NCBI RefSeq assembly: GCF_034274695.1
Contig: NZ_CP128362.1
Span: forward strand, 248,001 to 312,000
From: Chitinophaga sp. LS1
GTDB taxonomy: Bacteria; Bacteroidota; Bacteroidia; Chitinophagales; Chitinophagaceae
Direction: 5' to 3'
Length of the DNA stretch: 64,000 nucleotides
Shown: piece after piece, positions 48,574-58,010 of the stretch
How positions within the stretch are numbered: position 1 is the first letter of the stretch
Layout: each line of letters starts with the position of its first letter
The notes under the pieces: model-generated
Seen by the model: only the letters and a program-made list of their open reading frames with translations
Told to the model about the DNA's origin: nothing
The model's database searches: none
Made by a program: the position numbers and the translations under genes

Positions 48574-51233
48574 AAAGAACCCTTCTATTGCTCCTGATAC
48601 TCTCCTATGGATTGATTTCCAAAGCTTCCCATATCATTGGGGGAGAGATGTCGCATAAGTACGTATCAAGTACCACTACTACCGTTACCTACCAGGTGAC
48701 ACTGAAGCTATACCGGGTGTGTGATGAAGCTGATAACCTGGCCGAATTGCCTAACTCTGTATACTTTGCAGTGTTCAGTAATGCTGATAACAGTCAGCTT
48801 TCCGGCTCTCCTTTCCTGATATCACAAACCAACAAGCAGACCATAGAATCCGGAACGGCAGACCCTTGTATTGTTAATCCTCCTAAGATCTGTTTTCAGA
48901 TTGGTACATATGTAGGAACGGTGACAGTGCCTATAAGTACGGCAGGATACACAGTGTCATTCCAGACCTGTTGTCGCGACTACACCATGGCGAACATCGT
49001 GGATACGCACAAGGCGAATGATGCAACCAACTATCCGGGTAATGGTGCCACTTACTTTACAGAATTGCCCGGTACTACCAATAATTTTATCACGAACTCA
49101 AGTCCTGTATTCAATAAGGATGAAGCTGTCCTGGTTTGTGCCAATAAGAAATTTACTTACGATTTCTCTGCGACTGATCCTGATGGTGATAGTATTGTGT
49201 ATGTATTCTGTGCAGCTTATGCTGGTGGTAAAGTCACCAATGGTGGAGATAAATATGCGACACCACCTGCTGCCGTAGCACCACCTTATTCTTCCGTTCC
49301 TTACAAAAGTCCATATACAGGTACGACTCCCCTGGGAGATGATGCCTATATCGTATCCAATTCCGGTTTGATCACTGGTATTGCACCTGATCCGGGAAAA
49401 TATGTGGTCACTGTATGTGCCTATGAATATCGCGATGGTCAATTACTTGGTATTCACAGAAAGGATTTTCACATGATCGTCACTACCTGCGTACGCGAAG
49501 TGGAAGCAGCTATGCCGGATAAATACGATGATTGTTCAGGGTACACCATTACCTTCCTGAACTACAGTACGGAGGGTAAAACCTATGACTGGGATTTTGG
49601 GGATGGCACCACTTATACCACTACCAGCACAGATCCTTTTACACATACCTATGCTGCAGAAGGTGTATACAATGTAAAACTCTGGGTAGATAGTACCAGC
49701 AATTGCGGCGACAGCGCAACTGCCGTGGTATATGTATATCCTAAGCTCACGCCAGATATGCGTATCGTAGGATTGTGTAGTAATACAACAACGACATTCA
49801 CCAATACTTCGACCACCACCAGTGCTACAGATGCCATCGCTACTTACAGGTGGGACTTTGGCGATACCAGTACAGCAGCAGATACTTCATGGTCTTCTGT
49901 AGCTTCGTATAAATATCCAGGTGCAGGCACTTATACTGTCATTCTGGATGTCACTACAACAAATGGTTGTGTCAGGTCCGATACCAGTACGATCGTTGTT
50001 TACGACAATCCACCTATTACCACCACACCAGATACCCTTCTTTGTATCCGCAACTCATTGCAGCTCTCTGCAGAAAGTGTAGTGGATGGACAGGTAGTAA
50101 CCGGCTCCTACACCTGGACACCTGATTATAATATTACCAACGCCAATACTGCGACACCGACCGTCAGTCCAAAAATGGATACGGCTTATACCGTAACGTT
50201 TACAGATGGAACAGGTTGTACGAATACCGCGATAGTGAATATTGATGTACGTGATACGCTCATTGTAAGAACAATTGCTGATAGTACAGTTTGTACGGGT
50301 GATACCCTGCATATCAGGTCTTTCGCGGATGGGGATTACCCCCTTACATGGTATGATGTATCCACCAATACACAGGTGGGCGACAGCAGCATTCTTATAA
50401 TTGTACCTCCCTCTCCAGATGTAACATATGCGGTAGTGGCCAGTCTGGGTGATTGCAGCGGATATGATACGGTGAGCTTAAAAGTGGTAGATCCCCCTGT
50501 TGCTTATGCCGGGGAAGACACTACTATCTGCTATGGAGACCAGGTCACCCTGACTGCATCTGGTGGCTCCTATTATCAATGGACGCCGACCTTTTATTTA
50601 ACGGCTCCTAACCAGTCAACAACTGTGGCTAAGCCAACAGATACGACACAATATATTGTTACTGTCACTGACACCAAGGGTTGTCCCAGACCGGTGACTG
50701 ATACAGTTCAGATCAACGTGGTACCCCAGGTACATGCATTTGCGGGTAATGATACCATTGCCATCCTGAACCAGCCATTCACACTACATGCTACCGGCGG
50801 CGTAACTTATGTGTGGACCCCGGCAGATGGATTGGACAATCCAACTATCGACACCCCCACAACGACTATCAATCATGATATTACATATACCGTAACTGCC
50901 TATACGGCTGAGGGCTGCTCCGGTACAGATGCGATTAACCTCCGTTTCATAGTAGGTCCGGACATCTATGTACCTACTGGTTTCTCGCCTAACGGTGACG
51001 GGCAAAATGATATCTTCAGACCATTGCCGGTAGGCATTACCCAATTGGAATTCTTCAGGGTATTTGACCGTTGGGGAAAACTTATGTACAGTACGACTGA
51101 ATACCTGCAGGGCTGGGATGGTAATTATGATGGCAAACCCGCTGCTATCGGCACTTACGTATGGGTAGTGCAGGGTAAGAACGTAAACAGCGAGACAGTG
51201 ATCCGCAAAGGCACTGTTACCTTGATCAGATAA
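48570..51233 (+). CDS. T9SS type B sorting-domain protein with PKD domains (paralogue 1)
   Basis: 887-aa predicted surface protein. The GTG at the GTGA overlap gives a good signal peptide (KRTLLLLLILSYGLISKA); a start 23 codons upstream would bury it. The mature N-terminus SHIIGGEMSHKYV opens a domain of about 300 residues shared with the next gene. Two PKD domains follow (YDWDFGDGTTYTT, YRWDFGDTSTAAD), then two or three Ig-like modules (AGEDTTICYGDQVTLTASGG, AGNDTIAILNQPFTLHATGG). The type B sorting domain is DIYVPTGFSPNGDGQNDIF, with FDRWGKLMYSTTEY. Function is probably adhesion or gliding-associated; no catalytic domain is seen. Confidence 0.88.
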   Translation: MKRTLLLLLILSYGLISKASHIIGGEMSHKYVSSTTTTVTYQVTLKLYRVCDEADNLAELPNSVYFAVFSNADNSQLSGSPFLISQTNKQTIESGTADPCIVNPPKICFQIGTYVGTVTVPISTAGYTVSFQTCCRDYTMANIVDTHKANDATNYPGNGATYFTELPGTTNNFITNSSPVFNKDEAVLVCANKKFTYDFSATDPDGDSIVYVFCAAYAGGKVTNGGDKYATPPAAVAPPYSSVPYKSPYTGTTPLGDDAYIVSNSGLITGIAPDPGKYVVTVCAYEYRDGQLLGIHRKDFHMIVTTCVREVEAAMPDKYDDCSGYTITFLNYSTEGKTYDWDFGDGTTYTTTSTDPFTHTYAAEGVYNVKLWVDSTSNCGDSATAVVYVYPKLTPDMRIVGLCSNTTTTFTNTSTTTSATDAIATYRWDFGDTSTAADTSWSSVASYKYPGAGTYTVILDVTTTNGCVRSDTSTIVVYDNPPITTTPDTLLCIRNSLQLSAESVVDGQVVTGSYTWTPDYNITNANTATPTVSPKMDTAYTVTFTDGTGCTNTAIVNIDVRDTLIVRTIADSTVCTGDTLHIRSFADGDYPLTWYDVSTNTQVGDSSILIIVPPSPDVTYAVVASLGDCSGYDTVSLKVVDPPVAYAGEDTTICYGDQVTLTASGGSYYQWTPTFYLTAPNQSTTVAKPTDTTQYIVTVTDTKGCPRPVTDTVQINVVPQVHAFAGNDTIAILNQPFTLHATGGVTYVWTPADGLDNPTIDTPTTTINHDITYTVTAYTAEGCSGTDAINLRFIVGPDIYVPTGFSPNGDGQNDIFRPLPVGITQLEFFRVFDRWGKLMYSTTEYLQGWDGNYDGKPAAIGTYVWVVQGKNVNSETVIRKGTVTLIR

Positions 51234-51239
51234 TATTTC

Positions 51240-51272
51240 GGAATCCGCTCATGCGGATTCCAATTGTTTTCA
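51240..51272 (+). terminator. Terminator after the first type B cargo gene
   Basis: GGAATCCGC pairs with GCGGATTCC around TCAT, followed by AATTGTTTT; it is 7 bases past the stop. Confidence 0.75.
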
Positions 51273-51372
51273 AACCCCTTCATATGGCGATTTAATTCAT
51301 TCGCCCATCTCCTTTTTTTTATTTATATTCCTATAGTTAAGTCTTCGTAGAGCTCATGCACAACCCCAACTA

Positions 51373-53301
51373 ATGCATAGATCTATTATTCTGTTTATTT
51401 GCTGTAGTTTGATCCACGTTGCTGCTGCTGGTTACCATATTATTGGTGGCGAGATATATTATGCTTTTATAGCCATGAATCCTGATGGTACCTACAAGTA
51501 TCAGATTACACTTAAACTATACAGGAATGCTGATTTCACCTGTGGTGAAATTCAGGGCTGCCTGGATCACTTTGAAGATCCGGTGCCTGTGAATATTTAT
51601 ACTTCCGGTGGTTCCCGGGTTGTAAATGCCAGGTTACTATTTATCAAAGAACGTTATCCGCTGCGCGATACATTGCGGAATCCTTGTTTGGCGCCACGCG
51701 CCCAAAACCTGGAAGTAGCTATTTACAGGGATACCTTATCACTCAGACCTATCCCGGGAGGTTACTATGTCGTCTACCAGCGATGCTGCCGGGGAGAAAA
51801 GCTCGCCAACATCAACAATTCAGAACATGAAGGCTCCACTTTCTACTGCATGATACCCGGTACAGAAAGCCGTCCGACGAACAAGAGCGCTTTCTTTGCC
51901 AAAGATGCAGCCATTGTGATCTGCGCCAATATGCCGCTGTATTACGATTACTCTGCCTCCGACCCCGATGGTGATAGTCTGACCTATAGTTTGTGCAGTG
52001 CCCTCACCGGGGGCGCCAGCCGTAATGAAGCCGCCAGCGCCAATCCGCCCCCATATAATAATGTTGTGAGCTATAAGTCACCTTATTCGGGATCAAATCC
52101 AATGGGTGGCACACCACAGGTGTCTATTGACAACAATGGATTTTTAACAGGTGTACCGCCCAAAGAAGGTCAATACGTCGTATCCGTATGTGTGACAGAG
52201 TTCGATCGCCGCACAGGCAAAATGATAGGTACTCATCACAAAGACATCCTGCTCACCGTTTTTAACTGTAACACCAAAATCACCGCCGGCTTCCCTCCTA
52301 CCCTTCAGAACTGTGTACCCGATCCAGACCTCAGTGTACTTATGCCCAATACCAGCAATGCGGGATATACTTCCACCTATTACTGGGACTTTGGCGATGG
52401 TACTGATACCCTGGTAACGGATAAGGCCGTGTTCAGACACCTCTACCCTGATACCGGGCAATATGTTGTGAAATTAGTAGTGAACAGAGGACTGGCCTGT
52501 ACAGATAGCACCACCGGCATAGTGAGTAACTACCCGGGGTTGAAAGGCGATTTTGATGTAACCGGCTATTGCAAAGGCGACCGCATTCTATTTGACGACA
52601 AGTCTATTTACACTTACGGACATATTACAGACAGAAGATGGGACCTGGGGCTAACAGGAGATAGTGTAATCAGCAGGGCCTACGGAGCGCATGTAAGCCA
52701 TAACTATGAGCATGGAGGTGTCTACACCGTTTCCCTGATATTATACACAGATCATTCCTGTGTAGCCACCGTTACGAAAGATATCACCATCTATGAGGTC
52801 TTCCCCTTTGCCGGCAATGATACTATTCTGGCAAAAGGCCAACCCTTCACACTACATGCTTCAGGAGGGGAGTTCTTTGCCTGGACGCCACCAGATGGAT
52901 TGAGCAATGTGAATATTGCAGATCCCGAACTGAAATGGAATGAAGACGTCACCTACATACTACGCGTCTCCAATTCACAGGGATGTGTGGGATACGATAC
53001 TATCAGCATCAAATACTATACAGGACCTGACATCTATGTACCCAACGCCTTTACCCCAAATGGCGATGGAAAAAACGATCTGTTCCGTTTTATTCCTGTG
53101 GGCATCACTGAATATAATTACTTCCGCATCTTTAACCGCTGGGGCCAGGAAGTCTACTCCTCTACTGACTTCCGGCAGGGATGGGACGGCACTTACAAAG
53201 GGCAACCTGCACCAGTAGATACTTATATCTGGATACTGGAAGGAAAAGATTTCACAGGAAAAACAATTTTAAAGAAAGGCACTGTAACTTTGGTGAAGTA
53301 A
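51373..53301 (+). CDS. T9SS type B sorting-domain protein (paralogue 2)
   Basis: 642-aa predicted surface protein, shorter paralogue of the gene before it. The signal peptide is MHRSIILFICCSLIHVAAA, then GYHIIGGEIYYAF. The shared N-terminal domain (YQRCCRGEKLANINNSEHEG, PLYYDYSASDPDGDSLTYSL) is followed by one clear PKD domain (YYWDFGDGTDTLV), an Ig-like module (FAGNDTILAKGQPFTLHASG) and the type B domain DIYVPNAFTPNGDGKNDLF with FNRWGQEVYSSTDF. It is 139 bases from the first paralogue and 15 bases before an SDR gene. The pair looks like an old tandem duplication with loss or gain of PKD modules. Confidence 0.88.
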   Translation: MHRSIILFICCSLIHVAAAGYHIIGGEIYYAFIAMNPDGTYKYQITLKLYRNADFTCGEIQGCLDHFEDPVPVNIYTSGGSRVVNARLLFIKERYPLRDTLRNPCLAPRAQNLEVAIYRDTLSLRPIPGGYYVVYQRCCRGEKLANINNSEHEGSTFYCMIPGTESRPTNKSAFFAKDAAIVICANMPLYYDYSASDPDGDSLTYSLCSALTGGASRNEAASANPPPYNNVVSYKSPYSGSNPMGGTPQVSIDNNGFLTGVPPKEGQYVVSVCVTEFDRRTGKMIGTHHKDILLTVFNCNTKITAGFPPTLQNCVPDPDLSVLMPNTSNAGYTSTYYWDFGDGTDTLVTDKAVFRHLYPDTGQYVVKLVVNRGLACTDSTTGIVSNYPGLKGDFDVTGYCKGDRILFDDKSIYTYGHITDRRWDLGLTGDSVISRAYGAHVSHNYEHGGVYTVSLILYTDHSCVATVTKDITIYEVFPFAGNDTILAKGQPFTLHASGGEFFAWTPPDGLSNVNIADPELKWNEDVTYILRVSNSQGCVGYDTISIKYYTGPDIYVPNAFTPNGDGKNDLFRFIPVGITEYNYFRIFNRWGQEVYSSTDFRQGWDGTYKGQPAPVDTYIWILEGKDFTGKTILKKGTVTLVK

Positions 53302-53316
53302 ATAATCATTTTTGAC

Positions 53317-54072
53317 ATGGGTATAGTACTTATCACCGGTGCCACTGCCGGGTTTGGAGAAGCATGTGCGAGAAAGTTTGCAGCTAACGGTTATGACCTT
53401 ATCCTCACAGGTAGAAGGCAGGAACGATTAACGGCTTTGCAGCAGGACCTGGAAAAAGCGAATGGCATCAAGGTGCTGCCTTTGACTTTTGATGTGCGGG
53501 ATGAAAAAGCGGTGAGCAGTGTATTGGCGCAAATCCCTGATTCATGGAAAGCCGTAGACATCCTGATCAACAATGCGGGGTTAGCATTAGGATTTTCTAC
53601 AATCGATGAAGGTACTTTGTCTGATTGGGATACGATGATCGATACGAATGTGAAGGGATTACTGTATGTATCCCGCGTAGTGATTCCATGGCTGAAAGCA
53701 CGTAAGAAAGGACATATTATCAACCTGGGGTCTACAGCTGCTAAAACTGTGTATGCAAAAGGGAATGTATACTGTGCTACCAAAGCTGCGGTAGATGCGA
53801 TTTCACAGGGTATGCGTATCGATCTGCTGCCTTACTTTATAAAAGTAACGGCTATACATCCGGGTGCTGCGGAGACAGAGTTTTCAGTAGTAAGATTCAA
53901 GGGTGATGCCGGCAAAGCGGATGATGTGTACAAAGGATTTACACCATTAAGGGCAGAAGATGTGGCAGATACCATCTATTACTGTGCTACACTACCCGCG
54001 CATGTGTGTATCAATGATTTAGTGATCACATGTACCCAGCAGGCAAATGCTATCTACACTTATAAAGAGTAA
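53317..54072 (+). CDS. Short-chain dehydrogenase/reductase (YdfG-like)
   Basis: 251-aa classical SDR. The cofactor motif is LITGATAGFGEACARKFA near residues 5-22, with an Arg pair in LTGRRQERL suggesting NADP preference. INNAGLAL follows; the catalytic Ser is in HIINLGSTAAKT, and Tyr and Lys in VYCATKAAVDA near residue 150. It resembles E. coli YdfG, a 3-hydroxy acid dehydrogenase acting on serine, allothreonine and malonic semialdehyde, but the substrate here is not established. It starts 15 bases after a surface-protein gene; an AT-rich hairpin at 54077-54108 follows its stop. Confidence 0.9.
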   Translation: MGIVLITGATAGFGEACARKFAANGYDLILTGRRQERLTALQQDLEKANGIKVLPLTFDVRDEKAVSSVLAQIPDSWKAVDILINNAGLALGFSTIDEGTLSDWDTMIDTNVKGLLYVSRVVIPWLKARKKGHIINLGSTAAKTVYAKGNVYCATKAAVDAISQGMRIDLLPYFIKVTAIHPGAAETEFSVVRFKGDAGKADDVYKGFTPLRAEDVADTIYYCATLPAHVCINDLVITCTQQANAIYTYKE

Positions 54073-54076
54073 AAAG

Positions 54077-54108
54077 TTATGAAATAACACTTAGATGTTA
54101 TTTCATAA
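54077..54108 (+). terminator. AT-rich hairpin after the SDR gene
   Basis: TTATGAAATAACA pairs perfectly with TGTTATTTCATAA (13 bp) around a 6-base loop, 4 bases past the stop. The T-run after it is poor, so termination is likely but not certain. Confidence 0.6.
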
Positions 54109-54192
54109 GCAGATATTTCTATATATATTTGAGACAGCTTACTTTTTGTCTATAAATGAATGTGGTATAATGATGGCTGACAAGGGGTTAAA

Positions 54193-54216
54193 TAATGGTA
54201 TGACGAACTACCATTA
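54193..54216 (+). promoter_or_regulatory. Hairpin and direct repeats upstream of the 48-aa ORF
   Basis: TAATGGTA pairs with TACCATTA around TGACGAAC. It is followed by two direct repeats CTAACTATCTAT (54233-54244 and 54270-54281). A TATATTTG at 54124-54131 could be a promoter core giving a leader of about 165 bases that contains these elements. Confidence 0.4.
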
Positions 54217-54300
54217 AAGTGGAATGTGATACCTAACTATCTATGAACTTTAAGAGTTTATTAATAATGCTAACTATCTATCCTAAAAAACCATATCCCT

Positions 54301-54447
54301 ATGCTTACATTTGCAACACTGTATTTGTTGCGTCTCTACTATCCGAGATGGAAAGCAGAATGGCGCTTCTACTCCGACAGATCTAAAAGAAATAACTACG
54401 GTCGCTGGGCTACCAGCCAGGACTGGGCAGGTGCTTTTAGTTACTGA
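54301..54447 (+). CDS. Predicted 48-aa small protein, unknown
   Basis: ATG to TGA, 14 bases before a strong terminator. The peptide starts MLTFATLYLLRLYYPRWKAE, continues WRFYSDRSKRNNYGRW and ends ATSQDWAGAFSY. It is rich in Tyr, Trp and Arg, with a short hydrophobic N-terminus that is too short for a firm membrane call. No family is recognised. The support is its placement: a 420-base island with a possible promoter, structured leader, ORF and terminator, and no other gene. Alternatively the transcript is a non-coding RNA. Confidence 0.45.
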   Translation: MLTFATLYLLRLYYPRWKAEWRFYSDRSKRNNYGRWATSQDWAGAFSY

Positions 54448-54460
54448 GAAAAAGAAATCA

Positions 54461-54491
54461 AAGGGTGTACCAACAATGGTACACCTTTTTT
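54461..54491. terminator. Strong terminator shared by the small ORF and the BNR operon
   Basis: GGTGTACC pairs with GGTACACC around AACAAT, followed by T6. It ends 5 bases before the stop of the convergent BNR gene. Confidence 0.85.
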
Positions 54492-54495
54492 GGTT

Positions 54496-55677
54496 TTATA
54501 TACTTAACCATCTATAACATACACTTCCTTTTTTCGTATACGCCACTAACACTGTTTGCGCATCCACTGCTTTTACTACCGGAAATGTCACGTACAAACT
54601 GTCACCCGTTAGTATACCTGATTTCGTCACACTACCATTTCCTTTGCGTACCTGATATCCTACCCTGCTATTAAATTCCCTGCCCACCTTCACTGGCTCA
54701 TCCCACACAATCACTAACTTATCATCCCCTACTGCCGTTATCTGCGGATGCTTTGCCATCGGTGTTACACTCACGGTATCCCTCTGTGAATAGGTCTTTC
54801 CTTCATCTGTAGAATGACAATAATATACTCCTTGTCCACCCCCCATTGTAAACCATACACAATGCAGACCAAAACTATTCGCAGCCATCGCAGGCCCTGT
54901 GTGTGGACATCCCCGCACTACCCAGTTATCAGCACTGATCCTTACAGGTGCAGAAAAAGTAGCGCCTTTATCCACAGATAATAAATGTACCATATCACGA
55001 ATAGAATCACTGATGATATCTCTGAATGCTACATGTAAATGTCCTTTTGGATCTGCATATAAATCAGTACGACAACATTGACACGCTGTCTCTGCAATGG
55101 CATGCTCTCCTTTGAACCCATCATGTCCACTGGTCTTTGCAAAGTATAAGGTAGAACCTTCTGCATTGATATCTTTCCTGTTATCAAGCCAGATAGCACC
55201 GGCCTGTCCATCAGGTAATAAAGCCATATCAAAATAACGCTGGTCATAACTGCTCGTATCTGTCACCAGTTGTTGCGGTTCGGACCATGTCTTACCTGCG
55301 TCCAATGAATGTGTATAGAATACTCTGCCTGCCCATTGATTGCGCGGATCATGTTGTTCTACACCATACATCGCAATGATCTCGCCATCTGGTTTAAACA
55401 ACAGCTTCGGCATATTCTCTGCATGCGGCAATACATTGTTGGCTACCGGTATTGCATGCGGTGTGGAAAAAGTATCACCCTGCTGTATAGCATAATACAT
55501 CATACCTGTATCTGCACCCGGCTGCGCTTCTATCCAGCTGATGACCTTTTTACCATCTGCTGTTTCTGATATAAATGCACAGGATGCATCTCCATGTGAG
55601 AGTGTGTATTCTTCATCTTTATTTGGATGGCAGGCCGATAAAAGGCCTGCCAATATGATCCACAATTTATTTCTCAT
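54496..55677 (-). CDS. BNR-repeat lipoprotein (exo-alpha-sialidase-like fold)
   Basis: 393-aa predicted lipoprotein: MRNKLWIILAGLLSAC has a lipobox with Cys at residue 16. A six-bladed propeller is indicated by Asp-box motifs SLDAGKTWSEP, SVDKGATFSAP and STDEGKTYSQR. A conserved Cys cluster TACQCCRTDLY lies near residues 200-207, and CPHTGPA near 260. True sialidases need an Arg triad and a Tyr/Glu pair that I cannot confirm, so sialidase activity is not claimed. The CxCC cluster suggests metal binding. Its ATG overlaps the stop of the TonB receptor gene by one base (TAATG), so it is the last gene of the operon. Confidence 0.8.
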   Translation of the reverse strand: MRNKLWIILAGLLSACHPNKDEEYTLSHGDASCAFISETADGKKVISWIEAQPGADTGMMYYAIQQGDTFSTPHAIPVANNVLPHAENMPKLLFKPDGEIIAMYGVEQHDPRNQWAGRVFYTHSLDAGKTWSEPQQLVTDTSSYDQRYFDMALLPDGQAGAIWLDNRKDINAEGSTLYFAKTSGHDGFKGEHAIAETACQCCRTDLYADPKGHLHVAFRDIISDSIRDMVHLLSVDKGATFSAPVRISADNWVVRGCPHTGPAMAANSFGLHCVWFTMGGGQGVYYCHSTDEGKTYSQRDTVSVTPMAKHPQITAVGDDKLVIVWDEPVKVGREFNSRVGYQVRKGNGSVTKSGILTGDSLYVTFPVVKAVDAQTVLVAYTKKGSVCYRWLSI

Positions 55678-57938
55678 TATTTAAATGTATAAGCCACCCC
55701 AAAATCAAATGTTCTCTTCTGTCCAGGATAATAGCTGGTACTATAAGCTGTCTTCTCCGCTGTCGTTGCATAAATCACATCTGCTGCATTGCGGCAATTG
55801 ATCCAGCATTCAAAGCTCTTCCATGCGTAACCTGTGCGAATGTTCAACAGATCATATCCATTGTATATTTTGGTATTCTTTGGGTCCATGTAATATTTAC
55901 TGATGTGCTGCCACTCTGCACCAATCCTGAAACCTTTGATAAATGCAGGTTTGAATGTCACTTCACAATTTGTGATCACATGCGGCGCACCATTCATTTG
56001 ATTGCCGGCGTAAGACACGCCTTTCTCTGTGTAATCATTGAAGAAGTGATCTGCATACTGACCACTTACACGCAGTTGTATAGATGTAACTGGTGTATAA
56101 CGCACATTCCATTCTACACCTCTGTGTGTGGTATGCCCTGCATTCTGATTTAAGTAAGTACCATCTGACTGTCGTACACTCACAATTTCATTGGTGCCTT
56201 TCATTTCATATACACTCACATCCACATATCCCTTATCCTTTGCAAATCCAATCCAGCCGCCAACTTCATAGTTATTGTAAGTCGCAGGTTTCAGTGTGGG
56301 CACTTTCACACCTGTGTATAATTCTGTGATATTCGGAGGTGCAAAACCTACACTATAATTCGCATACAATCCACGACTATGACCCAGATCATAAGTCAAA
56401 CCTAACTTAGGTGTAAATGCATTGAAGTTGTTTTTTTCACTGGCCGCACCGGTATAGGAAGTAGCAGATAAATGGTTTTCGAAATTATAATCCATCCGGT
56501 CATAACGTACTGCTGCGACCAGTTTCAGACCATGCGCCAGCGACATATTACCTTGTACATATGCAGCTGTGTTCAGCAACTTTACATTGTAATTGGTAAG
56601 CACTGAATCGGTAGGTGTATAATGTATGTAATAACCTGCCGCATTTTTATCTACATCAATATAGTTCGCAATGTAACCCGCAGGGCTATAATCCATACTC
56701 ACACCTGCAATGATACTTGCATCCTGCCACGTGAATTCTTTCTTATGCTGCACTATTAAGCCATAACTTTTAAAACTATCATTATTGATCTGCCCTGATG
56801 CTTTCAATGCATCTGTTTTGGAATCGGAGATATAATAAAATGGATTTTGTTTGATACTGCTGCTTCTGAAGAAGGCGGTAAATGTAGTATGGTTCAGATC
56901 ATTCCAGTCATGTTCTACCGTGCTCCTGTAGCGGAACGCATTCACCTTTCTATATGAGAATGTCTGGAAGTTGGTATAGTTCTTACCAAAGAAATGTGCA
57001 CTGTCCAGGCCACCTATCTGGTCAGTATAATAATCTATTAATGTAGCTGAATTGATCCATTTGGTATGCTCACTGATCTGGTAATCTCCTCTTAGTGTAA
57101 ATGCGAATTTATGATAGTCACTATGGTCCATATAACCATGGCTCTGGTTTGCATAATACCCACCCATGGTTAAACCTACTTTATTAAAAGTATTAGACAC
57201 ATTGAAATCCGCACGCTTGTAACCTCTGTCTGTAACCTCTGCCTGTACCCGTCCGGTAGGATTTAATGAAGGTGCTGCTGTGATGAAGTTCACTGCGCCC
57301 CCTACCGCTTCACTGCCATACAGGGAAGATGCAGGACCACGTACGACTTCTATCGTACGCAAAGCTGCCATATTGATTTCAATTAACGCATTGTGATTAA
57401 AATCGCCGGTGGTGCGGATAGGAATACCATCTTCGAGATACAGGAACAAACTCTTGTAACCGATTGGTTGGCGGATGGCCATCGTGTGCTGTTCATTTTG
57501 CAACGGTACCATGTACACACCACTCACTTTGTTCAATAGCTGATCGAGTGTTGTCGCTTTTGTATCGCGCATTTCCTGTGTGGAGATCCTGCTGATAGCA
57601 ATAGGTGCATCTGTACGTAATTGTTTATCTCTGCTGCTGGTCACTACAAATTCATTGAGACTGGCAGGAGAAGGATGTAAAGAAATGATGCCAGCCGGCA
57701 ATGCGATCCTTTGTGATTGATAACCTACATAAGATACCTGTACGGTGTCTCCGGAATGTCCGGTAATGGTATATCTACCCTGTGCATCGGTTATACAACC
57801 TTTGCTATGATGTAATAACTGAATATTTACGCCAGACAATACTTCGCCTGTTTGTGCATCGATCACGCTGCCCTGTACCTGAGCATACGAATGTAAGGAC
57901 AATAGAACTCCTGCTATTATCGCTAATATATATTTCAT
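55677..57938 (-). CDS. TonB-dependent receptor
   Basis: 753-aa outer-membrane receptor. The ATG giving MKYILAIIAGVLLSLHSYAQ provides the signal peptide; the frame extends nine codons further to a TTG. A CarboxypepD-like domain (GSVIDAQTGEVLSGVNIQLL) spans about 22-100. The plug domain includes VVRGPASSLYGSEAVGGAVN near residues 200-220. A 22-strand barrel ends in TFDFGVAYTFK with terminal aromatics. It is not of the SusC type: no SusD partner lies nearby. Its operon partners are a Cys-rich membrane protein and a BNR lipoprotein, pointing to uptake of a metal or metal complex rather than a glycan. That is inference. Confidence 0.9.
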   Translation of the reverse strand: MKYILAIIAGVLLSLHSYAQVQGSVIDAQTGEVLSGVNIQLLHHSKGCITDAQGRYTITGHSGDTVQVSYVGYQSQRIALPAGIISLHPSPASLNEFVVTSSRDKQLRTDAPIAISRISTQEMRDTKATTLDQLLNKVSGVYMVPLQNEQHTMAIRQPIGYKSLFLYLEDGIPIRTTGDFNHNALIEINMAALRTIEVVRGPASSLYGSEAVGGAVNFITAAPSLNPTGRVQAEVTDRGYKRADFNVSNTFNKVGLTMGGYYANQSHGYMDHSDYHKFAFTLRGDYQISEHTKWINSATLIDYYTDQIGGLDSAHFFGKNYTNFQTFSYRKVNAFRYRSTVEHDWNDLNHTTFTAFFRSSSIKQNPFYYISDSKTDALKASGQINNDSFKSYGLIVQHKKEFTWQDASIIAGVSMDYSPAGYIANYIDVDKNAAGYYIHYTPTDSVLTNYNVKLLNTAAYVQGNMSLAHGLKLVAAVRYDRMDYNFENHLSATSYTGAASEKNNFNAFTPKLGLTYDLGHSRGLYANYSVGFAPPNITELYTGVKVPTLKPATYNNYEVGGWIGFAKDKGYVDVSVYEMKGTNEIVSVRQSDGTYLNQNAGHTTHRGVEWNVRYTPVTSIQLRVSGQYADHFFNDYTEKGVSYAGNQMNGAPHVITNCEVTFKPAFIKGFRIGAEWQHISKYYMDPKNTKIYNGYDLLNIRTGYAWKSFECWINCRNAADVIYATTAEKTAYSTSYYPGQKRTFDFGVAYTFK

Positions 57939-58010
57939 GTAGATGATAAAGTCAATAGTTATCAATTGAGCAGTCTTTGCTCATTCATTAAGAAAGTAAA
58001 ATGGAGGAGA

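Noticed and set aside
54311..54517. A 68-codon forward frame overlapping the 48-aa ORF
   Set aside because: It starts with TTG and runs through the strong terminator into the convergent gene; the 48-codon frame stops before the terminator.
54496..55677. Calling the BNR protein a sialidase
   Set aside because: Only the Asp-box propeller scaffold is visible; the catalytic Arg triad and Tyr/Glu pair could not be confirmed, and the operon context points elsewhere.
55677..57938. SusC-type glycan receptor
   Set aside because: There is no SusD gene beside it, and the length of about 750 residues is shorter than typical SusC proteins.
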